A model generated the notes under the pieces. That model had not been told where the DNA came from. It ran no database searches and saw only the letters and a program-made list of their open reading frames with translations. A stretch of DNA of 64,000 nt from Cornus controversa (lineage: Eukaryota > Streptophyta > Magnoliopsida > Cornales > Cornaceae). Shown here piece after piece: positions 50,342 to 62,086 of this stretch. Every line of letters starts with the position of its first letter. Within the stretch, counting starts at the first letter, position 1. A program made the translations under genes and the position numbers. The stretch lies in assembly GCA_026545225.1 (NCBI GenBank), contig CM048845.1, forward strand, positions 34,333,001-34,397,000, in the 5' to 3' direction.

Positions 50342-50578
50342 TAATAAATATATCTCTTTATATATATAATTCTATATTTTACAAGATGAACCAATTAATA
50401 AAGAAAGAGTTTTGATTGTACATAAAGCAATGAAAATATAATTGCTATTTGATAGATTTATGAAGCTAGAAAGGGTCTAACAATGTGGAAGGATCTTTGC
50501 CCAAAGCAATGTTGTGATTGACATGTGTTGCCTCTCTTCTCACATGATTTGGGGTTTCAGTAGTGTCAAGCATGAAAT

Positions 50579-51100
50579 GTAATACTCCGTGATTTGAGGA
50601 TATTTAAATTGGGTTTTGTTATTTAATTGAGTTTTTGTTATCTATCAATTTTGATGTATCGAAGCATTGAAACATGCATTTCGATGCATCGAAGTGTGGC
50701 ATGTGACTGCGTTTTCAGTCACTTAAAATACGAACCGTCTCTCTCTCCCTCTCATTATTCTCTCTCTCTCTCTCAACACTCCCCCCTCTCCCTCTCTTCT
50801 GAAAGCTCCCAATCCATCATCATCATCAAAAAAATCATCCCCAAGCATCTTCTCTTCACATTAAGGTTGGCTTTTGGATGCTAGATTGAGCGTGGACCGC
50901 CACTTTAGGGCTCATTTTCAAGATTGGAGGTAAGGGCCCTGTTTTGCCTTTTGGAGATGTATTTGTTAAGTGGAGGTTGTGGGTACTATGTTAATTTGGA
51001 TTTTGAGAGAAATTTTGCGACATTTTTGGTTTACTTGATTCTGTAGAAGGATTGGAGATTGTTTAAAAGCTTTTTGAGATGATTTTATGGGATTGATATC
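50579..51100 (+). repeat. Gypsy LTR start fragment, plus orientation
   Basis: It begins TGTAATACTCCGTGATTTGA, the sense start of the LTR family seen reversed at 26552 and 6035. Palindromes of TTCGATGCATCGAA type (50650-50700), a CT-rich tract (50730-50800) and unassigned sequence follow. It then abuts Athila sequence near 51100. No end, partner or target duplication is seen. Confidence 0.55.
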
Positions 51101-53906
51101 CAACTAGAGGCTGCCGGAACCGAGTGCACCCTTTACCTGTGAATACTTCTGTGGGGCCAGTGGGGGCAACAGGATTTCCACCTCGAGTATATGGTAGATA
51201 TTGATGCATTCATCGAGGATCCATATGCTTCATGGTCCATTACAGTATTGCGAGCACCTATTAGCCCCGGCTCGCTAATGTGTTTTACATGAACATGACA
51301 TACAACTCTAATGAGTCGGGTACTTTGAAGACCACTATTGATGGCATTTCTCTTGTCTTCACAGTACAGGATATAGCCACTCTTATCATGTGTCCTCATG
51401 AGACCCGAAGATCTTCATGTGGTCGAGGAGCATTACCAGTTTCGTGATCTTGATCTGGACCTTACAGTTTTAGACATGATTCAGGGCATGTGCCACAACC
51501 ATTTCTCCGACCCCCCGAGGAACACTTGCACTAGTAAGTCTCTCTGCCCTAGAAGATTGTGGTTCTTTAACATGATCTTCAAGAAAAATGCCCAATCCTC
51601 TAGGGCACCATTCAGATCAAAGGGGAGACTTTTTGACTGCATTATATGCCTTTCATTCTGGATATTGGTTCTCTGTCCCAGTATTTATATGGGGAGAGAT
51701 GTTTAAGGTTTGAGAGCAGTTGGTTGCTAAAAACTGCCTGAGAGCAGCTAAGATGAAGTTGCCATTCCCTTTTTCTCGTGACTGCCCTACTACGAAGGGC
51801 ATGCTTCCAGTTTGTGACTTTTAAGATATCCAGTGACTCTCTTGTCACCTTTACATTCCATAATTGGAGCAAGATAGTCTCTGACATGAGCAGCATTCCA
51901 CGTGTCACACCTGAGATTGAGGAGAGTGAGAGCGCTCAAGAGGCCGTTGAGGGGGTGGACATGGATGCTCCTGGTGAGGAGGATTTGGATGAGGATGAGA
52001 AGGTTGACCAGGATATGCTGAGCATGAGCCGAGCAGACTATAAGTATCTGGTCGCCGGCTATAAGTGCCTTAGTGCGGGTCTTCAATAGCTATAGTTAGA
52101 CTTTGCAGACCATCGCTACGAGACTAATGATTTCCTTGGCACACTCGGGGACGATATGATCACTCTGATGGAGGGTCAGCAGCACATTGAGCAGATGCTT
52201 ATGATGACCCTTGACTCCCGTGGTTCTCACATTACTTCAACCTCGACTGTACCACCACCACCACCGCCTCCGCCTTAGTTCCCTTTCCTATTTTTATTTT
52301 ATTTTATTTCAGTTTATATATTTTCTTTTTGTTCCTGTTCATTCATAGAACTGTATAGTGCCATACAAGCACTCTTTTATTATTTCTAAAGCATATTTTT
52401 GTATTCTATAAATTCCATCACTTGTATTGACAACTGTTTGAATTAATGGAATATTAGCAGTTTATTTTCATTGTTTATCCAAATTTATTTTTGTCTTACT
52501 TTTCTGTTTAGTTATTTTATTGTCTTTTCCAATTCGGGTATGTTATTTTGGTATGTAGTTTGTACTTGTACAAGTTTTGATGCTCCACTTGTCTGGCACG
52601 TACCCATGTACCCACAACCCTTACATAGTTGATGTTTTGACTTTTTGAGACCCATCAACCCCACCGGTAACATTGTTCTAACTCTTCTTAGTTCAAACAT
52701 TGAAGATAATGTTTAATTTAAGTTTAAGGGTATAGTACACGTATGTATACACTGGTTGCATTTTAAATTTTTGCACATATTGTATCTTTATTTCATATTT
52801 GTCATGATGTCCTTCTTTTGAGGACGTGATACCTAGAATGTCATTGATAAATGTATCTTGTAATTAGGAGCTTTGACACCTTTTAAAATGCCCGAACTTT
52901 TGAAAATTGTGTGTTAGGTTAAAACGGTTCAAATTTTTGTTCAATTTTGAATATTGTACAGTCTCGCCCTAAATTTGTTCTTAACAACATAAACACGTAC
53001 ACATGCATTTTAATTGTGGGGTATATGTCGCATGAAGAGTTTTGAAAATGTTTGTTTTTATTTGAACAGCTTGAAGAATGAGTTGCCTTAACATTTCAGG
53101 TTCAAAAAAAAAAAATCTTGCAATAAGACTTCTCACTAAATAATTCGGGCCTCTGCACTTCAGGAAGCATGGAGTGTTCGCATCTAAAAAGTGTGCAAGG
53201 TTGAGCAATAAAAAAACAATGGGCTCATTTAAGTTTGTAGCCTAGTGAGCACGGTTATTAAGTGCTGAGGGGTGCCTTTTCACCTAATGCCCTAAAATCA
53301 TCCAGTTTGGGAGTCATTGATCCAACGCTGCTACATGGGCTTGCTAGAAAGCTTAAAGGACTTAGGCATTGCACAACCGGTTGTACTTATACGTTTGTAA
53401 ATATTTTGCAGTTAATGGCATGCTTCTGTGATATGTTTTAAAATTTTTTTATTTTGAAGACAGATGTTCTATTTATTCTCCAGCTACCACAATAAATATC
53501 GCATTAAAATGTATGCTCACCTTTCAAAGAGGATTTTAGGGTGTGCACTTGTATGTGTATCAGATAGACCATTATATGGGTACTGTCACCTAATTCTGGT
53601 TTTTAACGATTTATATCTATTGATGTCCATATAGCTCCATAATACTTGTTGCATTTGTCATTTTGAACATCACTATTTTTTAGTTGATGACTAAGCAGAG
53701 CACCATTTTTGCATATTTTTGTAAGTTTAACAAGCTTGTTAAACCCAATGAGACTTCTCTCGTCCACTAGACGTGTCTAGGGGTTTAAAAGGCTTGTTGC
53801 ATTCACTAAATGTAATTGCGTTTCCCACGAAAGTGGAAGTAGAGTAGTTGCTTTATTTTATTTTTTTGTATTGCTAAGGGATTAGCAATATCTAGGTTTG
53901 GGGGTA
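51101..53906 (+). mobile_element. Second Athila-lineage fossil: extra ORF and 3' non-coding region
   Basis: Frames at about 51180-52275 match the extra ORF of the Athila at 37282-38510 in order: FYMNMTYNSNESGTL-like, SKSLCPRRLWFFNMIFKKN, an acidic block (EEDLDEDEKVD) and a proline-rich end. A non-coding region follows, with a first purine tract near 52715 and a second before the LTR at 53907. No gag or pol is present to the left. It is broken in several places and older than the first Athila copy. Confidence 0.8.
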
Positions 53907-56775
53907 TGATAAGCGTTGAATCTTATACATTCTCGCGCTTTTACTTATGTATTTTAATCCCATAGATGCATATATTGTATAAGTTTTATGTGCTTTTATA
54001 TTTTTTATGATTTTAGGTTCAAACTTAGAATTCGGCGTAATTCGACTCCTTTATCACTTCAAGAATGCATTCTTATATTTGATCGTACTTCATTAAAGAG
54101 ATACATCAAGAAATAGTGAATGACATGTCAATACCGGAGTCGAGAAGCTAAAGAATTGAAGGATTGTAAGGCAAAGGAAGTTCGATGCATGGCAAAGGAT
54201 GTTTAATGCATCGAATTGCCAACTTCAATGCATCAAAAATTCCTGCAAAAAATATATTTATGGAAGATATTTCCTCCACTTGGCCACTTGTCTAATTTCT
54301 TCTAGAAGATGCCTTGGACGAAATTTCAGTGATCTTTTGACCCTCAAGTCAGATATATAGATAATAAATATGTAATAGATAGATATAACATAATTCTTGT
54401 AATAGAGAACATATATAAAATTCCAGTGAGAGAAAGTGAAGTTCTAAAGAGGGAAAGCTTCAAAGAGGGCTTTGTAAAGCCTTGAAGATTATTTTGAGCA
54501 TGGATTCAACTCTGTCTATGGAGTTATTCTAGCCCACCATGATCAACTAATCCTTCTCTAGGGTTTTATCAAACCCTAGTCTTGAAATATGTTTTAATTT
54601 TAGTGAATTGGGGTTTTTGTGTATATGTATCTTGCCTTGAGCCTTATGAGTAATATAAGTTTACAAATTTCTTATGTTCATGTGTGTAATTTATCTTTCT
54701 TGTCTTAGAATGCTTAATTTTCTCACATGATCTTCAAACATTTGTAGTTCCACAAGGACTACAAGTGATGGCTTGGTACTAGTTTTTATTTTAACATGCA
54801 TAGCTAGATTTGCATAGTCCATGCTAAGAGATGGTAAATTAGCTACACTTAGTTAATTAGTTATTTAGGTAAGTAGGTAGGTAGAAAATTTACACGTATC
54901 GAACATGGACTATAGTATTTTAAGGTGTATGTATCCTCTTGATGGTAGCATTGTAGGCCACAAGCCAAATGCACCATTTAGTACATGATAGGCATTGAAT
55001 GTTACGCATTCTAGCCTCTTAACTTATGTATTTTATTCTCTTAGTGATAGATTATTTTGTTATTTTACTTCGTTTTAGTGTTTTCTATATTTTTAGGGCC
55101 TTAATGATTATTTCAGTTAAAATCATGATTTTGGGCTTTTGAAGAAGACATCCAAGATGGGTAGATGAAGCCTACATCAAGGAGATTCATTCAACCATTT
55201 ATTTCAACTCAAATTAGCCCAAGGAAGAGGTCCAAGAGAATTACAGCTGCTTAAGAAGGTTTCGGGTCTGAAGCCCAAATCTGCGCATAATACAATCTTA
55301 ATCCTGTTTCGGAAAATGGACCAGAAGTCTTATTTTCGAGCCTCAAATCGATATAATTTTTGCATAAAGTTGAACGAAATTTGGTTCTGCACACTTTTGC
55401 ATTTCACAAAAATTCCGTAAAATCGAACTTCTAGTGGGTCAAAAGTTGGGTCAAAGTCAACAAGAAAAACCCACCTGATTAGTGCTGTGGCAAACCCTAA
55501 TTTATTCCTAATTGGATTAGGACTTTGGTGTATTCTCTTGGGGCATAAAGTGGAGACTTGGAGGCTGAGTTTTGGGAGAGATTACAGAGCTTGGAGAGTC
55601 TGAGAGGGCTGAAGAGAACATAAACATATTTGCAAAGCCATTGGAGAACGAAGTCATACGCATAATTCATGAAGATGATGCCTTCTTCTTCAACAGTTGA
55701 AACTTCTTCTTCTACCATGAGCGGCTAGTTCATCCACTAGGGTTTTGATGTAGCCCTAACAAAGCATCAATGGTTTGATTGTTTTAATTATTAGGGACCT
55801 TTATATACATGCATAGATTGTGTAATTCAGAGGATTCTTATTATAGAATTGAGCAATAAAAGTCTTGTAAATTTTGTTTCAATGATTTCTTATCTTGTCT
55901 TAGATATTTAGTTGTTGTTATTGAACTCAATCTCTCTTATTTTCTGTGATTATGAGAGCGATTATTACACAATGGTAATCACTGAATATATTATTAAGAG
56001 CTTTGATGGATTATGCCTAGAGAAGTTGAACCATACTGCATCCTAGATTAGAGTAGTTAAGCAGATGGCGCATGCCAATCGAAGATAGTCCATGGCTTAG
56101 CCTTAATCATATGTTATCTTCTTGGCAGATGAAGGTGAGCTTGTAGCCACCAACACCACTTATGCATGATATAATTTCCCATAGTTGATTCAATTGACCA
56201 TTGATTATGGAGTTAGTGGTGAAGTCAAATACCTTAGATTTCTCTCATATTATCTTCATGTTCTATTTCCTTTGATTTATTTTACTTTTTAATTAGTTTA
56301 GTTTAAAAATCAGAATTCTTTTCTTTTAAATTAATTCCGTATTCCAACTCATTAGACCATAGTCCTTGAGGTACGATACCCCTTTCGATAGCCCTATTCT
56401 GCAAGGAATTCATTCTATTGCGAAGTGTGAAATTTTTTAATTGATATACTTTTTGAGTCACACTCACACACGAATCAGTACACAATTACATGATTTTCCC
56501 AATTTATTATAAGTTTTACATGTTATAAGGCTAGTGGTGAAGTCGCAACCTTAGTCCTTTATCTTCTCTCAACTTCGTCATTTTAATTATCATTTATGCT
56601 TTTAAAGTAAAGTGAACAAACAATTCAAAACTTGTTTGTAAGTTAAACGAGAAGTAACCTTCGATTTTTAGCAAATTATTCCTATGTAGTTTCTGTGGGA
56701 CCGACACCCTTAACTTAGAATCCTATCCTTCAAGGATTCGTTCTATTGCGAGTGGTAAAATATAAATATAAATCT
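53907..56775 (+). repeat. LTR of the second Athila fossil, interrupted by a solo LTR
   Basis: It starts TGATAAGCGTTGAATC after the purine tract ggtttgggggta. Its first part runs to about 54985 and it resumes at about 56521 (tgttataaggctagtggtga). It then reaches the characteristic gattcgttctattgcgagtg near its end and fades at about 56775. Palindromes of TTCGATGCAT type lie at 54180-54235. Confidence 0.8.
54986..56520 (+). repeat. Solo Athila-type LTR nested in the second Athila LTR
   Basis: It starts TGATAGGCATTGAATG and has the Athila LTR landmarks tacgatacccctttcgatag and attcattctattgcgaagtg near its end. It is flanked by gtaca on the left and ttaca at the right edge, a possible 5-bp duplication with one mismatch, so the right border is uncertain by 5 bp. 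The host LTR reads on smoothly across it. Confidence 0.75.
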
Positions 56776-57852
56776 GGTGTGCCGCGCCAGGTCACACCAG
56801 AAACCCGATGGGTTTTGACTAGGCATAGATCAAAGATTCATTTTCTCTTACACAGGAGTATGGGTCACGACTCAACGAGTTGATCAAGGTGTTCCTAAGG
56901 TTCGACAAACAACCCTCATGAATAGGAGACATCTGATGGTATATTTGACTCCAATTGTATTTCATGTGACGTGAGCGATCGTGATTCGGGTGACGTGGAT
57001 GAGAATTAAACAGTGACCACGACTCTTTTATCTCAAAATAGGCTTGGAAACTAAAGGGTTAGTCTCCTACTCGGATATAGTCTCATCTGACTTCTATAAA
57101 TATAGGGGCAATCTATATTTCAGGTAGGCATTTAATACCTTCTCCATGCCTTTACAGCTTCTTAAGCTATAGGTGGTCGGCACCACGCCGGTGTCTTTAC
57201 AGTTACCATTCTCTTATTTTTTTAAGTTAGAGTTGACCTGGATTGTGCGACGATTTCTGCATCAATAAGCATGCTCCTTCACCTTCAGGTTGGTGCTCGG
57301 CAAAATAGACGATTGTGAGCTTCGAACAGTGGTGACTGTCTCCGGTAGGAGAAAGAAAGAATGAGAAGAGAGAATGCGATGATATTTATGGTATCGGCTT
57401 CATTCTTGGTTAGAATCCTCGCCGCCCCTTTTTGAATCCGACAAACTGATTCATTGAGGTTCCGGCAGCCACAGACGAAGGGGATTATATGGTTCTCGAT
57501 TTTTGGGCTTGAAGGTTAGGAGTGGAGTTTTTCTTTTAGTCTTGGTCTAGGGTTTTCGATTTTGGTGTTGTGTAGACAGTGGGGTTTACGTGGTAGTGAT
57601 GATTTGGTTTTTCATTTTGGTTTGTTTGGGACATGTGGTTTTTTGAATAAATTACCAAGTGTTTGTAAACATTAAGCTAGTAGATACAAGAGCATTTAGG
57701 TCTTTTAAAATTACCAACTTTTATCAGTTAAAATTAATATAATAATAATGGATAAAACCTCAAAAAAAAGTTACTGACCAAAGTTACTGACAGAGAGTGT
57801 AGTCAGGAATTTTAAATCCTAAAGAGTCTGATATTGCCTAAATTAAAGAAGT
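56776..57852. other. Non-coding sequence, possibly an unassigned LTR
   Basis: No gene is seen. A TATA-like motif (cttctataaatatagg, 57101-57116) and a TG-rich 3' part give an LTR-like look, but no borders, primer site or duplications were found. A 27-bp near-palindrome opens the stretch (56774-56800). Confidence 0.35.
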
Positions 57853-58075
57853 GTAAGTGATATTTACCCTTATATAAATAATAGCAAAGATAATGCGAAA
57901 AGTGCCGGTTAAAATATTGACAATTAATTTCACGACACATTGAGAATGGACAAAATTAAAGAAAATTTGAGGCTAAATGAGTATATTACATATATAGTCC
58001 ATCATGCACGCCAGCAACTGGTCACCAAATATGGGTTGCCCAGCACTAGACTCAGATTTTGGGTAGTCCAGTAGT
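57853..58075. repeat. Duplicated block, copy 2 (upstream of LINE 2)
   Basis: Counterpart of 46817-47040, with the same order of sequence blocks and the same position immediately upstream of an L1 fragment. Confidence 0.85.
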
Positions 58076-58199
58076 ATATAACCACCAGTCTAACTCATTC
58101 CTAGTAAAGCATGCTTCGATAAATACAACTCAAAGTAAAAGTTTGGGCCATGTTGGATCAAAAGTTTATCATAAAAAATGTTAGCATGAGGAAACGTTA

Positions 58200-59600
58200 A
58201 CATGAGGAAATGTTAGTCTCATGTTAAAATTAGAGCATTTCTTCATGTCTTCATGTTGTATTATTAGCTCACGGTCTCTCACAGCAGTGTACGCCTCACG
58301 CGACGATTCCATTGGAGCCCAACGATGGAATTTCTTGCAACGAATCCAGCTTAGCCTTAATCCGAGATGGATGTTGCTTGGAGATTTCTTACAAGCTTGG
58401 ACAACAGAGATGACCCTCATACCATATGGGCTCATTTAGACAGAGGTTTATGCTTCCAGGAGTGGCTAATGACCTTCCCTCACTACACTCTCAATAACAT
58501 TCAAGTTTTCGGCTCTGACCATTTAGTCCTGCGGTTGAATCTTAATGCTAAGCTGTCCCCATCCCAAAGACAATTTCATTTTGATGCTCGATGGATTAAA
58601 TTCCAGGATTGTCTGGATATCAGTAAGGATTCATGGGCCACTCCTTTTTCACGGAACCAACCTGTTCATAATCAAAGAAAAGCTTCAATATTTTAAAGAG
58701 CATTGAAAGGAAATAACCAAGATGGGATCGGAAGAAGAACTCAGGTCTGCATTATTTTCCATGGGGCCTTTTAAAGCCCCCGGGCCAGATTGTTTTACGC
58801 CAATTTTCTTCCAAAAGAATTGGGAAGTTCTTAAGCAGGACACTTGTTGCATGGTTTTAACTTTTTCATTGCACCTGGGCATATGCTTCGCGGTTTGATC
58901 ATGTCATGTGTGAACTCTGTTTCCTTTTCTTTAGTGATTAATGGGGAGTCCAGAGGTATTTTCAAAACACTCTAGAGGGCTCCGTCAAGGAGACCCTCTA
59001 TACCCTTTTTTGTTTCTTCTGTGTGCATAAGGCTTCTCTTTCGTGTTGAAGAAGGCCGAGAATGACAATCTAATCCATAGAGTGAAGATTGGTAGGGATA
59101 TCCCTCCTGTCAGTTATATTTTTTTTGCGGATGACAGCCATTCTCTTCTGTAAATTCGAGGAAGAAGGGGTCTCTACTTTACTGAGAATCCTGGATCATT
59201 ACTCATCTATTTCAGGCCAAAGAGTAAAATTCATGAAATCAGAAGGTCTCTACTTTACTGAGAATCCTGGGTCATTACTCATCTCTTTCAGGCCAAAGAG
59301 TAAAATTCATGAAATTAGGAGTTTTCTTTAGTCATAATACAGAGACTTCAGAGAGAGAGCAACTCAGAAGACAATTGCGTATCCAGAATTTTAATTGGGC
59401 TTCTAAGTATCTTGGTCTTCTATCCATTCTTCAAAGATCTAAAGTTGATTCATTCAAATTTCTTGTGGAGAGAATTGAATCTAAAGTCAAAGTGATGAAG
59501 GGTGAATTCCTATCCAGAGCAGGTAGGGAAATTATGTTGAAATCTGTTCTAGCCGCTCTCTCCACTTTTTCGCTTCAATGCTACAAAATCCCCTCTTGAA
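58200..59600 (+). mobile_element. Degenerate plant L1 LINE: endonuclease and RT parts
   Basis: The endonuclease part reads TAVYASRDDSIGAQRWNFLQ ... PRWMLLGDF (58280-58390), DRGLCFQEWL (about 58440) and GSDHLVLRLNLNAKL (about 58510). RT parts follow: LFSMGPFKAPGPD-like (about 58755), FFQKNWEVLKQD (about 58810), a VNSVSFSLVINGESRGIF block (about 58912), FADD-like at about 59130 and ASKYLGLLSILQRSKVDSFK (about 59400). Motifs are those of plant L1 ORF2. There are multiple frameshifts and stops, and a 76-bp tandem duplication lies at 59169-59320. It shares family sequence with the LINE at 47061, which retains the later domains. Confidence 0.85.
59169..59320. repeat. 76-bp tandem duplication inside LINE 2
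   Basis: Two adjacent copies run from ggtctctactttactgagaa to aattcatgaaat(c/t)agaag/gag and differ at only about 4 positions. The duplication is recent relative to the decay of the LINE. Confidence 0.92.
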
Positions 59601-60451
59601 TTTCTGTAATTATATTTTACAAGAACCAAAGGTCCTCTAGTCCAATGATATAACCTCTCCACCAAGGTTTGCAGTAACAATTACCGTTGCAGACATGGAC
59701 GCGGTATAATATACTCGGGCCCTTATCGATAGCAGAATCAATTATCACAAGCGTGAATTTGTTTGAACTCGCACATAATGACCAAAAGGCACCAATACGC
59801 GACTTTTTCCATCATAATTTGACAAAGATGTATTTTTAGTGAATTATGATGATTTTTATATGAGTTTTTGAAAATTATGTGACACAAGTAATGACCTATT
59901 TATAGATTTTAATTTGTTGTCCTAATTATATTTTTTACTAAATTAATGGACAATAATAAATTTATGGATTAAATAAATGAAAATTCATATAATATATAAC
60001 ACATGATAAGAGAAAATAAAAATATATATAATACAAGTCAATACTACAAGAAAATTATGAATCATAACATATATATTAATATTGTGTGTATATATAATTA
60101 CTTATTTAGTATAATTAACACTTTACATCTGTTGTGTTTCAAAAATGAAAATGAAAAGTCTTATTAAATAGAATAAAGGAGCAAAGTTAAAAATTTTTAA
60201 ATTAGTTGATCATTCTTCAAATGTTTAATTCTTATGCTTTAGAAATATCTCAAAAACATTAAGTATAAATAAAGAAACTGCTGTAAGCAAACATGTGAAT
60301 CAGTAGGTAGGTACCCCAAATTGTGAATGGGTTTAATTCCTCTTCTCCCACTATTTCATTTTATTGAAAACAGAAAAAGGACTAAGATTGAGGATTCTGG
60401 CATGATCCGAAATAGTCAGATTGAGTATTCTATTTGTCAAGAATAGACCTA
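59601..60451. other. AT-rich intergenic sequence
   Basis: No reading frame, splice pattern or repeat border was recognised. A CACTA-like word at 60045 is discussed under rejected items. Confidence 0.6.
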
Positions 60452-61306
60452 CATTGTGTAGGTCTTTCCATTGTCAGTAGCTCCATATGCAAAGACAGTG
60501 GCATTGCAGTCCCGAAAGATCCCTGGAATCAAAGGGCTAACTTCTTTGTTGAAAATTTGATAAACATTGTTACACCCAAGATAAGTACTCATTGACATGG
60601 GATTACTGAAGGGCAAATCAAGATAAGTACCCAAGTTTGCAGCCGAGTTGAAGAAAACCATATATGATAAAATGACCTTTAGTTCAGGACATTATGGTGG
60701 CAAGTAAGCACCTTTATTATTAATAAAAATGATCATCAGATGTAGTATAGCCCTTTATCACAATTAATCTAGTGTAGTTATCATTTATTTATTTATTTGA
60801 CTTCATCACAATTAATCTAGTGTAGTTATCATTTATTTATTTATTCGACTTCTTTTATGTGCATCAGTGCATCTAGTTATTTGACATGGTATGTTTGAAT
60901 GAAGGAAATTGTGCTCTTTCTTGATTATGAAGATGTGGCAAATTTAAAACATAAATATCAATATGACCAATAAAGCACACAACCAGGACACTGTGTTTGT
61001 GGAGTAAGATACTTATCTTGATTTGCCCTTCAATAATCCCATGTCACTGAATCTAACTTATAGCACTCATTTCGGCTACACCCACAAAGAAAACAACCCA
61101 AAATCAGAATCATTGACCAAAGGTTTAGAAAATTTGAGAACAGATTATGGTTTTGGAATGAAGAAACTTCTCACCTGGTTTCTTGATCTTTGAGATGAAC
61201 AGTTACTTCTTCACTGGTCTCGAGCAACTTGGTTGCCATTTTTGGAAACGATTTCGTAGGAAAGAAAGGGACGAACCCTGATAATGACCCTGACGATTTC
61301 GTATGG
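60452..61306 (-). pseudogene. Relic of a KIN-10-like kinesin motor domain (two exons)
   Basis: Kinesins are microtubule motors. On the minus strand exon A (about 61306-61175) reads VRVIIRVRPFLSYEIVSKNG then, after a frame change, LETSEEVTVHLKDQETR. It ends in a good donor (AG|GTGAGA). Exon B (about 60590-60452) reads [40 protein letters not shown] and TYTM, which includes the P-loop (usual form GATGSGKT; still GxxxxGKT). It ends at ATGTAG, which is either a stop or a donor. Only about 90 of some 350 motor residues remain. There is no in-frame ATG upstream and exon A is frameshifted, so it is a pseudogene. The KIN-10 assignment rests on [10 protein letters not shown] and VSPLIPGIF and is tentative. 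Confidence 0.78.
60593..61046. repeat. 37-bp inverted repeat and 48-bp tandem repeat in the kinesin relic's intron
   Basis: 60593-60629 and 61010-61046 are inverted copies matching at 36 of 37 positions, about 380 bp apart. Between them 60757-60850 holds two copies, offset by 48 bp, of atcacaattaatctagtgta plus a (TTTA)n tail. Confidence 0.85.
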
Positions 61307-62044
61307 TTAACATTTTAACAAAGGCGAATTAGAGGAGTGTAAAACTGTATAGTTTCAATTCAATAAGCACCATTAGCAATATAATTTTTTATTCCAAAAA
61401 TTACTTTTATTATACATGTTTATCAATTTACAAAATTGCATACAAAAGTTAATCAAATTTAGTACATAGTTGATATAGCCCTGAAATTTTTACCATAATA
61501 ACAGTAATTTTCTCATTTCCAAAATTTCTGACATATTCATTTTTTTTTCCAAATAAATAGTATGGCGCTCATAATTTTTTCATACTAACTTCTCTATCCA
61601 CTTCATTAACAAAAACCTTTTTTCCAATGCAGTCACAAATTCTAAGAATTCATTTCCACAATCCCCCAATTTTAGCAATTCAAGTTATTTACTTTTCTTT
61701 TGTATTAGCAACATGTGAAGAATTCCAACTCTAATTGAAGACCAAGCTTCACTGCCAGCCTTCACTCACTACTGCAAATACTATTTCTGTGGATCAACCT
61801 ACCAAAAGCCTTGAAATTAAGTAAACAGACCGTGATACTTCTAGGTGTAATCTATATGACCTTGAAAAACTAATATTCAATGGTCTACCATTCAGTCTAC
61901 ATGTAGAAATATGCAAAATGCTAGTTAAGTATATTATTTATAAATGCCAAACTTCATGCTTCAAGTCACAAATTTAATTGATCCAAATAATGAGAAGAAA
62001 AAAATGTTGATATAATTGTATATATAATATTAACAGAGAGGAAG

Positions 62045-62086
<42 letters not shown>

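Noticed and set aside
60045-60060. Second CACTA end (tactacaagaaaatta)
   Set aside because: The first base differs from CACTA, no subterminal motifs follow, and no partner end in inverse orientation was found; treated as chance similarity.
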